From assembly GCF_016793705.1 (NCBI RefSeq), contig NZ_JAEULO010000042.1, positions 62,001-126,000 of the forward strand: a stretch of DNA of 64,000 nt, given 5' to 3'. Numbering within the stretch: the stretch's first letter is position 1; each line of letters opens with the position of its first letter. This document shows positions 23,161 to 31,562 of this stretch, in pieces. A program made the translations under genes and the position numbers. Below the pieces are notes generated by a model. The model did no database searches. It was not told where the DNA came from and saw only the letters and a list, made by a program, of their open reading frames with translations. This DNA comes from Tabrizicola sp. Lineage in GTDB: Bacteria; Pseudomonadota; Alphaproteobacteria; Rhodobacterales; Rhodobacteraceae.

Positions 23161-23175
23161 TTAGGAATTGGTTAG
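23161..23175 (+). promoter_or_regulatory. CtrA-box-like site TTAG-N7-TTAG
   Basis: The half-sites TTAG at 23161-23164 and 23172-23175 are seven bases apart. The CtrA consensus is TTAA-N7-TTAA, and CtrA controls flagellar genes in Rhodobacterales. It lies about 145 bp upstream of the flagellin-derived start. The match is imperfect at the last base of each half. Confidence 0.3.
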
Positions 23176-23320
23176 CTGGTTTGCCGCTTCACTGCCCTTG
23201 CGTCCCATGCCGGGGCGGCGCTTGCCGGACCCCTCCGGCGGCACGGACAGAACGCCCAAACCGCCACGCCTCGTGGCTTTCCGGCCGTGAAACCTGCGGC
23301 CCTGAGCGAAGGACTGAAAT

Positions 23321-24691
23321 ATGTCGTCGATCCTGACCAATACCAGCGCGATGGTTGCCCTGCAGACGATGAAGGGCATCAACGCCAACCTGAACAAGAC
23401 CCAGGCCGACATCTCGACCGGCAAGTCGGTCGCCACCGCCAAGGACAATGCCGCCTATTGGCGCGCGAAGGAGGGCGAGATCGCCCGCACCCTCCTTGCG
23501 ATGCCCGAGGTCAAGGCCGCCCGGGTCCACATCGCCAGCGCACCGACCCGCGTGTTCCAGCCGGAAGCCAAGCCCACCGCCTCGGTCACGCTGACCACGG
23601 TGTCCGGCGCGCTGACCGAGGCGCAGGCCCGCGCGATCCGGCATCTGGTGGCCAGCGCCGTTGCAGGCATGACGCCGGACGCGGTGCAGATCATCGACAC
23701 CGTCGCGGGCCTCATCGGCGGCGAAGAGGCACAGGCCTTCGACACCGGCGATGCCGCCGACCGCGCCGCCGCGATCAAGGGCAATGTCGAGCGTCTGCTG
23801 GCCGCCCGCGTCGGCGCCGGAAAGGCGGTGGTCGAGGTTTCCATCGACCTCGTCTCGGAACGCGAGGCGATCACCGAGCGGAAGCTCGACCCGCAGGGCC
23901 GGGTGGCGATTTCCTCGGAAACCGAGGAGCGCAGCGGGTCGAGCACCGAACCCGGTGGCGCGGTGACAGTCGCCTCGAACCTTCCGGAAGGCGATGCGGG
24001 CGCGGGCGGCGAGGGCAAGAGCCAGAATTCCGAAACCCGGGAGCGGGTGAACTATGAAGTTTCCGAAACCTCGCGCGAGATCCTGCGCAATCCGGGCGCC
24101 GTGCGGCGGATGACGGTGGCGGTCATGATCGACGGGGTGGCAACCATCGCCGCCGACGGCACGCGGACATGGGCGGCCCGCCCCGAGGAAGAGCTGGCGG
24201 TACTGCGTGAGCTGGTGGCCTCGGCCGTCGGATTGGACGAGACACGCGGCGATGTCCTGACCCTGAAATCGCTGGAATTCCAACCCGTCGCGGCCCCCGA
24301 AGGCACCGAGGCCACTGCGGGCCTCCTGCCGCAGATCGGCCAGATCGACCTGATGTCGATGATCCAGACCGCCGTCCTCGCCCTTGTGGCGCTGGTCCTG
24401 GGCCTGTTCGTTATCCGGCCCGTGCTGACCTCGGCCAATCGCGCCGCCCTGCCCGCTCCCGAGGCGCCGCTCGCCCTACCACCGGCGATGACCTCGGGCG
24501 CGATGGCGATCAGCGGGGTGGTGGATGACGGGTTCGACTATGGCGCCTTCGCCAGCCCCGGTGGTGGACAGATCGAGGGCGAGGCCAGCGAGGAGGACCC
24601 GGCCACGCGCCTGCGCCGCCTGATCGAGCAGCGTCAGACCGAATCGATCGAGATCCTGCGCGGCTGGATGGAAGAGGAGGAGCCCGCCTGA
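23321..24691 (+). CDS. In-frame chimera: flagellin N-terminus joined to FliF lacking its N-terminal part
   Basis: A 456-codon open frame built from two genes. Residues 1-47 (MSSILTNTSAMVALQTM ... TAKDNAAYW) are the N-terminal D0/D1 segment of an alphaproteobacterial flagellin. From about residue 48 the sequence is FliF, the MS-ring protein: GEIARTLLAMPEVKAARVHIA (ring domain), SETSREILRNPGAVRRMTVAVM, a C-terminal membrane helix near 346-368, and the FliG-binding tail RQTESIEILRGWMEEEE. The first FliF membrane helix and ring-1 domain are absent, so a working MS ring is unlikely. The frame continues into fliH by a TGATG overlap, so distal genes could still be translated. Deletion or misassembly are the two explanations. 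Confidence 0.9.
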   Translation: MSSILTNTSAMVALQTMKGINANLNKTQADISTGKSVATAKDNAAYWRAKEGEIARTLLAMPEVKAARVHIASAPTRVFQPEAKPTASVTLTTVSGALTEAQARAIRHLVASAVAGMTPDAVQIIDTVAGLIGGEEAQAFDTGDAADRAAAIKGNVERLLAARVGAGKAVVEVSIDLVSEREAITERKLDPQGRVAISSETEERSGSSTEPGGAVTVASNLPEGDAGAGGEGKSQNSETRERVNYEVSETSREILRNPGAVRRMTVAVMIDGVATIAADGTRTWAARPEEELAVLRELVASAVGLDETRGDVLTLKSLEFQPVAAPEGTEATAGLLPQIGQIDLMSMIQTAVLALVALVLGLFVIRPVLTSANRAALPAPEAPLALPPAMTSGAMAISGVVDDGFDYGAFASPGGGQIEGEASEEDPATRLRRLIEQRQTESIEILRGWMEEEEPA

Positions 24692-25272
24692 TGCCCGCCC
24701 TGCGTCTGGAAGTCTTCGATACCGCCCCGGCCCCGGATTGCTCGATGCGGCCCCTGGTCGAGGCGACCGCGGTCGAGGAGGCGAAGGTCGCCTCGTTCGA
24801 GCAGGGCTATTCCGCCGGCTGGGACGATGCCGTGGCGGCCCAGCAGGGCGACCAGTCCCGCATCCGGGCCGACCTCGCGCGGAACCTGCAAAGCCTGTCC
24901 TTCACCTTCCAGGACGCGCGGGCCCATGTCTTGCAGGCGATCCGGCCGCTGATCCTGCAAATGATCGACCGGCTCCTGCCCGAAGTCGCGCGCGAGACGC
25001 TGGCGCCCACAGTGCTGGACGCAGTGATGCCCCTTGCGGAAAGCCTCGCCGACGCTCCGCTGACGCTGGTCCTGAACCCCGCCGTCCGGGCACAGGTCGA
25101 GGACCTCGTGTCGCAGGCAACCGGCCTGCCGATGGTCATCGACGAAGAGCCGACGATGCCCGAGGGCCGGGTCTACATCCGCCTGGGAACATCCGAGACC
25201 AAGGTCGACCTCGCCCAGGTGACGACCGACATCGCCATCGCGGTCCGGGCCTTCTTCACCCTCCAGAGCTGA
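24691..25272 (+). CDS. fliH: Flagellar assembly protein FliH-like
   Basis: A 193-residue protein in the FliF-FliH-FliN-FliP order. It has an acidic N-terminal segment (EEAKVASFEQGYSAGWDDAV), which is the FliH/YscL-type start, and a helical region, and a C-terminal domain with LTLVLNPAVRAQVEDLVSQA like the FliH/V-ATPase E-type fold. FliH regulates the export ATPase FliI. Its ATG at 24691 uses the last base of the upstream TGA. No fliI is in the window. The sequence itself appears intact. Confidence 0.8.
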   Translation: MPALRLEVFDTAPAPDCSMRPLVEATAVEEAKVASFEQGYSAGWDDAVAAQQGDQSRIRADLARNLQSLSFTFQDARAHVLQAIRPLILQMIDRLLPEVARETLAPTVLDAVMPLAESLADAPLTLVLNPAVRAQVEDLVSQATGLPMVIDEEPTMPEGRVYIRLGTSETKVDLAQVTTDIAIAVRAFFTLQS

Positions 25273-25281
25273 GGAGACATC

Positions 25282-25551
25282 ATGGAAGACATCACTGACG
25301 CCAACCCCTTCAGCCAGGTCCCGATCGAGGTCACGATCTCGGTCGGCCGGGCCCGCCCCCTGGTGCGCGACCTTCTGCGGCTGTCGAGGGACGCCGTCCT
25401 GCAACTGGACCGCCGGGTGGATGACCCGGTGGAGCTGTATGTCGGCGACCGGCTGATCGCGCGGGGGGAGCTGACCGAGCTTGAGGGTGACAGTGCCGGG
25501 CAGCTGGCCGTGCGGCTGACCGAGGTCGCCAACCTGCGGGGCGGGCTGTGA
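25282..25551 (+). CDS. fliN: Flagellar motor switch protein FliN
   Basis: An 89-residue SpoA-domain protein: VPIEVTISVGRARPLVRDLLRL, VDDPVELYVGDRLIARGEL, and AVRLTEV at the C-terminus are the FliN/YscQ core. It forms the C-ring and binds FliH. Short FliN proteins of this size are normal. The final GTGA overlaps the fliP start. Confidence 0.93.
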   Translation: MEDITDANPFSQVPIEVTISVGRARPLVRDLLRLSRDAVLQLDRRVDDPVELYVGDRLIARGELTELEGDSAGQLAVRLTEVANLRGGL

Positions 25552-26273
25552 GGCTTGGCCTCGGCCTTGCCGTCGCGCTGACGCTGCTGGCGGGGCCGGC
25601 GCTGGCGCAGCAGGTGTCGATCGACCTCGGCGGCGGGGCGGGGGAGTCGCTCTCGCTCCGGTCGGTGCAGCTTCTGTTGCTGGTCACGGTGCTGTCCATC
25701 GTGCCGGGGCTCGCGGTGATGGTCACCTGCTTTCCCTTCATCGTCACGGTGCTGTCGATCCTGCGGCAGGCGCTGGGCTTGCAGCAGGCGCCGCCGAACA
25801 TGCTGATCATCAGCCTTTCGCTGTTCCTGACCTGGTTCGTGATGGACCCGGTCTTCACCGAGGCCTGGGTCAAGGGGATCGAGCCGATGACGAACGGAAC
25901 ACTGGAGGTGGGGCCGGGCTTGCAGGCCGCCATCGCGCCGTTCCGGGTCTTCATGGCGGGGCGGGTCGATCCGGAGACCTTGCAGACCCTACAGGACCTG
26001 CGCTCCACCGCCGCCGTCACGCCCGCCGACGCGCCGCTGTCGCTGCTGGTTCCCTCATTCCTGCTGTCCGAGATCCAGCGCGCCTTCGAGATCGGCTTCA
26101 TGATCTTCCTGCCCTTCCTGATCATCGACCTCGTGGTCGCTGCGATCCTGATGTCGATGGGGATGATGATGGTCCCGCCGGCGGTGGTCTCGCTGCCGTT
26201 CAAGCTGATCTTCTTCGTGGTGGCCGATGGCTGGGCGCTGGTTTCAGGGGCGCTGGTCAGGAGCTATTTCTGA
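25548..26273 (+). CDS. fliP: Flagellar biosynthesis protein FliP
   Basis: A 241-residue export-gate protein. A cleavable signal peptide is visible (LGLAVALTLLAGPALAQQ), then four membrane helices. Diagnostic segments are TCFPFIVTVLSILRQALGLQ, PPNMLIISLSLFLTWFVM, and PSFLLSEIQRAFEIGFMIFLPFLIIDLV. The start is a GTG at 25548 overlapping fliN. FliP, with FliQ and FliR, builds the export pore. No fliQ, fliR, flhA or flhB follows; the cluster stops here and ispE comes next on the other strand. Confidence 0.97.
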   Translation: MRLGLGLAVALTLLAGPALAQQVSIDLGGGAGESLSLRSVQLLLLVTVLSIVPGLAVMVTCFPFIVTVLSILRQALGLQQAPPNMLIISLSLFLTWFVMDPVFTEAWVKGIEPMTNGTLEVGPGLQAAIAPFRVFMAGRVDPETLQTLQDLRSTAAVTPADAPLSLLVPSFLLSEIQRAFEIGFMIFLPFLIIDLVVAAILMSMGMMMVPPAVVSLPFKLIFFVVADGWALVSGALVRSYF

Positions 26274-26288
26274 GGGAAGGCGGGAAAG

Positions 26289-26303
26289 TGTCCACGGTGG
26301 ACA
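26289..26303. repeat. Short inverted repeat TGTCCAC-G-GTGGACA
   Basis: A perfect 7-bp inverted repeat with a one-base centre lies 15 bp after the fliP stop, in the 196-bp gap before the ispE stop. A one-base loop is too tight for a terminator hairpin, so a protein-binding dyad is more likely. Nothing else coding was found in this gap. Confidence 0.3.
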
Positions 26304-26469
26304 TTTCTGGATATCGTTGAGTTTTCAATGGATTGATTGTGGGCGTTTACCATTTGGAAAGGCATTGGTTAACGGTCGATTTCATGGGGAAGAGCGGCGG
26401 ATGTCGCCGAAGAATGGTGGGCTTTCGAAGAGCGGTGGCTTCGTCGGAGAGCGGAGCGTTTCACCCGCG

Positions 26470-27318
26470 CTACGAGATTTTTCCCTCGGTGATCCACCAG
26501 CCGGGATGCGCTGAGACCAGGGACCGGGCCGCAGTCTCGGCGGCCTCGGCGGAGGCAAAAAGGCCGAAATGGGTGCCGCCGGAGCCCGACATGCGGGCGA
26601 GGAGGCAGGCGGGGGTGGCGGACAGGGCGGACTGCACCTTGGTCAGGAGTGGGGCCGCCGAGCGGGCCGGAGCGACGAGGTCGTTGCGGGTGTGACTGGT
26701 CAGCCATGAGGCGAAGGCTTCGGCAGAGGCAAGGGCCGAGGGTGGCAGATCGGGCAGAGGCGGGTTGTCGCGGCGGGTCAAGGCCGCAAAGACCTGCGGG
26801 GTCGGGACAGCCACGCGCGGGTTGACCAACACGACCCAAAGCGCAGGCAGCGGTGGCAATGGCGTGAGCCCCTCGCCGATGCCGGTCATCCGGGCGGGAC
26901 GCCCTGAAAGGCAGACCGGAACATCGGCACCGAGGCGCAGGACTTCGGCATCGGAGGGTAGGGGCCGCCCCGTCCATCGCGCCAGCGCCCTGAGCGCCGC
27001 CGCCGCATCCGCCGAACCGCCACCTATCCCTGCGGCGACCGGCAGATGCTTTTCCAGAAGCAGCGCCGCATCGGTCACGCCCATCGACCGGGCCGCGCGC
27101 AGGACCAGATTGTCGGGTTCGGAGCCAAGGCCCGCACCTTCCGGCCCCGTCACCCGCAGCGAAAGCCCCTGGCCCGGCGCGGCAGAGACCCGGTCCGCCA
27201 CATCGGCGAAGACCACCAGACTGTCGAGCAGATGATAGCCGTCGCCGCGACGACCGGTGACGTGCAGGCAGAGGTTCAGCTTGGCCGAGGCGGCTTCGCT
27301 GACTGCATCAGTTGCCAT
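26470..27318 (-). CDS. ispE: 4-diphosphocytidyl-2-C-methyl-D-erythritol kinase
   Basis: A 282-residue GHMP kinase of the non-mevalonate isoprenoid pathway, phosphorylating CDP-methylerythritol. Motifs are [20 protein letters not shown] (N-terminal substrate site), [20 protein letters not shown] (the Gly/Ser-rich ATP loop) and [13 protein letters not shown] (GHMP motif 3). Its start overlaps the end of the TPR gene by 11 bp, so translation is probably coupled. Intact and of normal length. Confidence 0.97.
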   Translation of the reverse strand: MATDAVSEAASAKLNLCLHVTGRRGDGYHLLDSLVVFADVADRVSAAPGQGLSLRVTGPEGAGLGSEPDNLVLRAARSMGVTDAALLLEKHLPVAAGIGGGSADAAAALRALARWTGRPLPSDAEVLRLGADVPVCLSGRPARMTGIGEGLTPLPPLPALWVVLVNPRVAVPTPQVFAALTRRDNPPLPDLPPSALASAEAFASWLTSHTRNDLVAPARSAAPLLTKVQSALSATPACLLARMSGSGGTHFGLFASAEAAETAARSLVSAHPGWWITEGKIS

Positions 27319-29023
27319 TCTCGGCGGCCTTGACCGGCGGCTTCGCGGTGCCTTCCTCGGTCATCACAACGTCCAGCCCCAGCTCCAGCTTGCGCAGAAT
27401 CCGGGTCTTGTCGGCTTCCGTCGGCTCGAAAGACAACGCCCGGCGCCACTGGAAACGGGCTTCCATCTTGCGGTCGTTCATCCAGTAGACATCGCCCAGA
27501 TGGTCGGTGACGATGGGGTCGACGGGTTCGAGCAGCGAGGCCTTCTCCATCGGTTCCAGCGCATCGGCATAGCGGCCAAGCTTGAAATAGGCCCAGGCGA
27601 GGCTGTCGATGATGTAGCCCTGCTCGGGGTCGGCGGCGACGGCCTTTTCGATCATCCCCAGCGCCTCGTCCAGTTTTTCGCCGCGGTCGACGAGGCCATA
27701 GCCGAGATAGTTCAGCACCTGCGGCTGCGCCCCGTTCAACGACAGCGCCTTGCGGAAATCGGCCTCGGCGGGCGCCCAGTCCTTCGATTGTTCGTGGCAG
27801 ATGCCGCGATAGAAATAGAGCACCCAGTTTTCGGCCTTGGCCTCCGCCGAAAGCTCGATGGCCGCCGAGTAGGCGACCTCGGCCTCGTCGAAGCGTTCTT
27901 CCGCGCGCAGGAGGTCGGCCAGGGCGAACTGCACGCCCAGAAGGTCGCCGTGTGCCCGAGCGAGCGTCTTCAGCGCGTCGATGGCTGCGTCCGGCTTGCC
28001 CTGCGCCTTGAGTGCCGAGGCGCGACCGACTTCGGCAGTGACATAGGTGGGATCGTCAGGCGGGAAGGCGGCATAGGTTTCGGCGGCAAGATCGTGCTGC
28101 CCCAGCTGTTCCAGCACGTCGGCCGTCATCAACAGGACGTCGGAATGGTCCGGGCGAAGGTAGCCCGCCACGCGCAGGTGGAGGAGGGTATAGACCGGAT
28201 CGGCCTCGCCGTTCAGGGCGGTCGAAATGGTGAAGAAGACCTCGGCGATCCCGTCGCGGGCCGATGTCACGGTGTCGAAGGGGATCGGCTCGCCCGCTTC
28301 CAGGCGGTGGCGGAGGGCGTCCACGACCGGATCGGGGGCGGTCCCGAATGTCTTGTCAAGGAGTGCCAAGGCATCGGCATTGCGCTCGAGCTGGCTGAGG
28401 ATCTCGGCATGGGCGAAGACCCCGCGCCGCATCACTGTGACGGCCCCCCCCGACTTGCCGGACAGGATTTCATCCGCGCCCTCGAAATCGCCGACCGAGG
28501 CGAGCGCCAGGGCCTTGTGGTAGTAGCCGAAGGCTTCGAAGCCCTTCTTCTTCGTCAGAGCGTCGAAATCCTCCAGCGCCTCGGACATCTTCCCTTCGCC
28601 GAGCTTGGCCCAAGCGAGGACCAGCGCATTGGCCAGCTCGCCGATGTCGCGCCCGCCCTCGGCCCCGGCGATCAAAGCCGCGTAATCCTCGCGCTTGGCC
28701 TGGTCGGCGATCAGCGCGAGTTCGGCCAACTGGCTTGCATCGCCCGCAAGGCCCTTGCGCATCCCGGCAATCTCGATCGCAAGGGCGAAGTCGCCGACGC
28801 CGATCTCGGCCAGGATCGCCCCGTCAAGAAGTTGCGGGTTCTGCGAATCGGCGATGATCGCCTTGGCATACCAGGCGGCGGCAGAGCGGAAGTCGTTCTC
28901 GCTTTCGGCGACGCGCGCGGCAAGATAGGCGCCGCTGTCGACGGTCTCTTCCGCCCGGAGCGGCGCAGCAAGGCTTGCCGCCAGGACCAGCGCGGTCAGG
29001 GTGCGGGACATGATCTGGCGCAT
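27308..29023 (-). CDS. Exported TPR-repeat protein
   Basis: A 571-residue protein with a signal peptide ([18 protein letters not shown]) followed by many tetratricopeptide-like helical repeats, for example [26 protein letters not shown] and [30 protein letters not shown] proteins of this kind are periplasmic or outer-membrane-associated scaffolds; this position between etfQO and ispE is common in Rhodobacteraceae. The start at 29023 has a strong GAGGAG site. Its partner and role are unknown. Confidence 0.85.
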   Translation of the reverse strand: MRQIMSRTLTALVLAASLAAPLRAEETVDSGAYLAARVAESENDFRSAAAWYAKAIIADSQNPQLLDGAILAEIGVGDFALAIEIAGMRKGLAGDASQLAELALIADQAKREDYAALIAGAEGGRDIGELANALVLAWAKLGEGKMSEALEDFDALTKKKGFEAFGYYHKALALASVGDFEGADEILSGKSGGAVTVMRRGVFAHAEILSQLERNADALALLDKTFGTAPDPVVDALRHRLEAGEPIPFDTVTSARDGIAEVFFTISTALNGEADPVYTLLHLRVAGYLRPDHSDVLLMTADVLEQLGQHDLAAETYAAFPPDDPTYVTAEVGRASALKAQGKPDAAIDALKTLARAHGDLLGVQFALADLLRAEERFDEAEVAYSAAIELSAEAKAENWVLYFYRGICHEQSKDWAPAEADFRKALSLNGAQPQVLNYLGYGLVDRGEKLDEALGMIEKAVAADPEQGYIIDSLAWAYFKLGRYADALEPMEKASLLEPVDPIVTDHLGDVYWMNDRKMEARFQWRRALSFEPTEADKTRILRKLELGLDVVMTEEGTAKPPVKAAENGN

Positions 29024-29152
29024 CGGCCTCTCCTCGAAGGGTCGCAGCGAAGGTAGCCCGGCGCCGGGGCGCGCGCAATGCAGAGGGACCCGGCCTTGCG
29101 GCGGGGACCCCCGGTTTCGGACAAGCTTTCGTGAGTCGGTGCCGCCGGGACG

Positions 29153-30799
29153 TCACATATTGGGGTAGTTCGGCCCGCCGCCGCCCATCGGCGTGGTCCA
29201 GACGATGTTCTGCGAAGGGTCCTTGATGTCGCAGGTCTTGCAGTGGACACAGTTCTGGAAGTTGATCCGGAAGGTGGCGTCCTGGCCTTCGCCCAGCACC
29301 TCGTAGACGCCCGCCGGGCAATAGCGCTGCGCCGGTTCGGCATATTTCGGCAGGTTGACGGCGATGGGGATGGAGGGATCCTTCAGCACCAGGTGGGCGG
29401 GCTGGTTCTCGTCGTGGTTGGTGAAGGAGAAGGCGACGTTGGTCAGCCGGTCGAAGGACAGCTTGCCGTCGGGCTTGGGGTAGTCGATCGGTTTGAAATC
29501 CTTGGCGAGGCCGGTGGCGGCTGCGTCGGATTTCTTGTGCTTGAGCGTTCCGAAGGCGGTGAGGCCCGCGGTGTTCAGCCACATATCAAGGCCGCCGCCC
29601 ATCAGGCTGGCGACAAGGCCATAGCGCGACCAGAGCGGCTTGACGTTGCGGACCTTCTTCAGATCCTTGCCGATCGGGCCGCTGCGGACCTCGGTCTCGT
29701 AGGTGGAAAGCTCGTCGCCCTGGCGGCCTGCGGTGATGGCGGCATGGGCGGCCTCGGCGGCGGCCTTGCCCGAGAGCATGGCGTTGTGGTTGCCCTTGAT
29801 GCGGGGGACGTTGACGAGGCCCGCGGTGCAGCCGAGGAGGGCGACGCCAGGGGCGACCATCTTCGGGATCGACTGCCAGCCGCCCTCGGAGATCGCGCGG
29901 GCGCCGTAGGCCACACGTTTGCCGCCCTTCAGGAGGTCCGCGACCATCGGATGATGCTTGAAGCGCTGGAATTCCATGTAGGGGTAGAGGTGGGGGTTCT
30001 CGTAGTTCAGGTGAACGACGAAGCCGACATAGACCTGATTGTTTTCAAGGTGATAGATGAAGCTGCCGCCGCCCGCGTTCTTGCCGAGCGGCCAGCCCAT
30101 CGTGTGGGTGACTGTGCCCTCGCGGTGCTTGGCGGGGTCGATCTCCCAGATTTCCTTCATGCCAAGACCGAATTTCTGCGGGCAGTGGCCCTTCGACAGG
30201 TCGTATTTCGCGATCACCTGCTTGGCGAGGCTGCCGCGCACGCCTTCGGAGAGGAAGACATACTTGCCGCGCAGTTCCATGCCGGGTTCATAGGACGGCC
30301 CGGGCTCGCGGGTTTCGGGGTCGCGGCCGAATTCGCCAGCCACCACGCCGACGACGGTGTCGCCTTCGTAGACCAGTTCCGAACAGGCCATGCCGGGGAA
30401 GATCTCGACGCCCAGCCCCTCGGCCGCGCCCGCCATCCAGCGGCAGACGTTGGCCATCGAGACGATGTAGTTGCCGTGGTTCGACATCAGGGGCGGCATC
30501 GGCCAGTTCGGGATGCGGACCTTGCCGGCCGGGCCGAGAAGGTAGAAGTTGTCCTCCTTGACCTCGGTCCTGATCGGGGCGCCCATCGACCGCCAGTCGG
30601 GCAGCAGCGCATCCAGCCCCGACGGGTCCAGCACCGCGCCGGAAAGGATATGCGCGCCGACCTCGGAGCCTTTCTCCAGCACCACGACCGACCGCTCCGG
30701 GTCCAGCTGCTTCAGCCGGATCGCCGCCGAGAGGCCCGCAGGCCCGGCGCCTACGATGACGACGTCATAGTCCATCTTCTCGCGTTGGATCGCAGTCAT
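29153..30799 (-). CDS. Electron-transfer flavoprotein:ubiquinone oxidoreductase
   Basis: A 548-residue ETF-QO. It passes electrons from ETF (fatty-acid and amino-acid dehydrogenation) to ubiquinone at the membrane. The N-terminus has the FAD motif VVIVGAGPAGLSAAIRL, then GAHILSGAVLDPSGLDAL. GCTAGLVNVPRIKGNHNAM lies in the middle. The C-terminal [4Fe-4S] region shows RYCPAGVYE and NCVHCKTCDIKDPSQNI, giving the four cysteines. The start follows GGGAGGG. It fits with the enoyl-CoA hydratase encoded at 15.7 kb as part of beta-oxidation capacity. The full-length enzyme is intact. Confidence 0.97.
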   Translation of the reverse strand: MTAIQREKMDYDVVIVGAGPAGLSAAIRLKQLDPERSVVVLEKGSEVGAHILSGAVLDPSGLDALLPDWRSMGAPIRTEVKEDNFYLLGPAGKVRIPNWPMPPLMSNHGNYIVSMANVCRWMAGAAEGLGVEIFPGMACSELVYEGDTVVGVVAGEFGRDPETREPGPSYEPGMELRGKYVFLSEGVRGSLAKQVIAKYDLSKGHCPQKFGLGMKEIWEIDPAKHREGTVTHTMGWPLGKNAGGGSFIYHLENNQVYVGFVVHLNYENPHLYPYMEFQRFKHHPMVADLLKGGKRVAYGARAISEGGWQSIPKMVAPGVALLGCTAGLVNVPRIKGNHNAMLSGKAAAEAAHAAITAGRQGDELSTYETEVRSGPIGKDLKKVRNVKPLWSRYGLVASLMGGGLDMWLNTAGLTAFGTLKHKKSDAAATGLAKDFKPIDYPKPDGKLSFDRLTNVAFSFTNHDENQPAHLVLKDPSIPIAVNLPKYAEPAQRYCPAGVYEVLGEGQDATFRINFQNCVHCKTCDIKDPSQNIVWTTPMGGGGPNYPNM

Positions 30800-31026
30800 C
30801 GCTTGTCCCTCCCCGGTCGGCCAATACCGGCACTGAAACGCTGGCTAGTTGCGGCCCCCTGTTGCCGGAAGGAGGACGCAAGGTCAACCATGACGCAACA
30901 TCAAATCCCGGGCGCAGCCGGGTGCGAAACATTCCGTCTTCCGCGCGACAGGCCGTCGCGCAGGCGCGGCATGACCCCTTGCATTTGTGCAGTTCATCGG
31001 GTGAGGTGAACGGAGTTCTCCGAAGT

Positions 31027-31061
31027 CATGGGTCGCACCCCGACCCGTGGCTTCTTCTTTT
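31027..31061 (+). terminator. Terminator-like hairpin in the greA leader (possible attenuator)
   Basis: A 9-bp stem (31027-31035 with 31041-31049, one G-T pair) closes a 5-base loop and is followed by a T/C-rich tract ending TTTT, only 15 bp before the greA ATG. In E. coli, greA is preceded by an intrinsic terminator that yields short GraL RNAs. Premature termination here is plausible, though the T-tract is interrupted. Confidence 0.45.
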
Positions 31062-31075
31062 ACTGTGGAAGACCG

Positions 31076-31546
31076 ATGGAAAAGATCCCGATGACACGGC
31101 GCGGATATGATGCGCTGGATGCTGAACTGAAGCAGCTGAAGACGGTGGACCGTCCGGCGATCATCCGGGACATCGCCGAGGCGCGCGAGCATGGCGACCT
31201 GTCGGAAAATGCCGAATACCACGCCGCGCGCGAGAAGCAGGGCTTCATCGAAGGCCGGATCAAGGAGCTGGAAGGCACCCTGTCGCTGGCCGAGGTCATC
31301 GACCCGTCAAAACTGGGCGGCCCGATCAAGTTCGGCGCCACCGTGACGCTGGTCGACGAGGAGAGCGACGAAGAGAAGACCTACCAGATCGTCGGCGAGG
31401 TCGAGGCCGATATCGAAAACGGGCTTCTCAACCTGCGCTCGCCGCTGGCCAGGGCCCTGATCGGCAAGGAGGAAGCCGACAGCGTCGAGGTCAAGACGCC
31501 GGGGGGGACCCGGTCCTACGAAATCCTGTCGATCCGCTACATCTGA
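31076..31546 (+). CDS. greA: Transcription elongation factor GreA
   Basis: A 156-residue factor, normal length. [21 protein letters not shown] is the conserved start of the coiled-coil; [19 protein letters not shown] holds the acidic tip residues (D, E) that help RNA polymerase cleave backtracked transcripts. The C-terminal FKBP-like domain ends [11 protein letters not shown]. An in-frame ATG at 31028 lies inside the leader hairpin and is not used by relatives. It is followed 16 bp later by a membrane-protein gene. Confidence 0.97.
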   Translation: MEKIPMTRRGYDALDAELKQLKTVDRPAIIRDIAEAREHGDLSENAEYHAAREKQGFIEGRIKELEGTLSLAEVIDPSKLGGPIKFGATVTLVDEESDEEKTYQIVGEVEADIENGLLNLRSPLARALIGKEEADSVEVKTPGGTRSYEILSIRYI

Positions 31547-31562
31547 CGGGGGGGGCACCGGG

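Noticed and set aside
26274-26469. Small open frames between fliP and ispE
   Set aside because: They lack ribosome-binding sites, overlap real genes in other frames and resemble no family.
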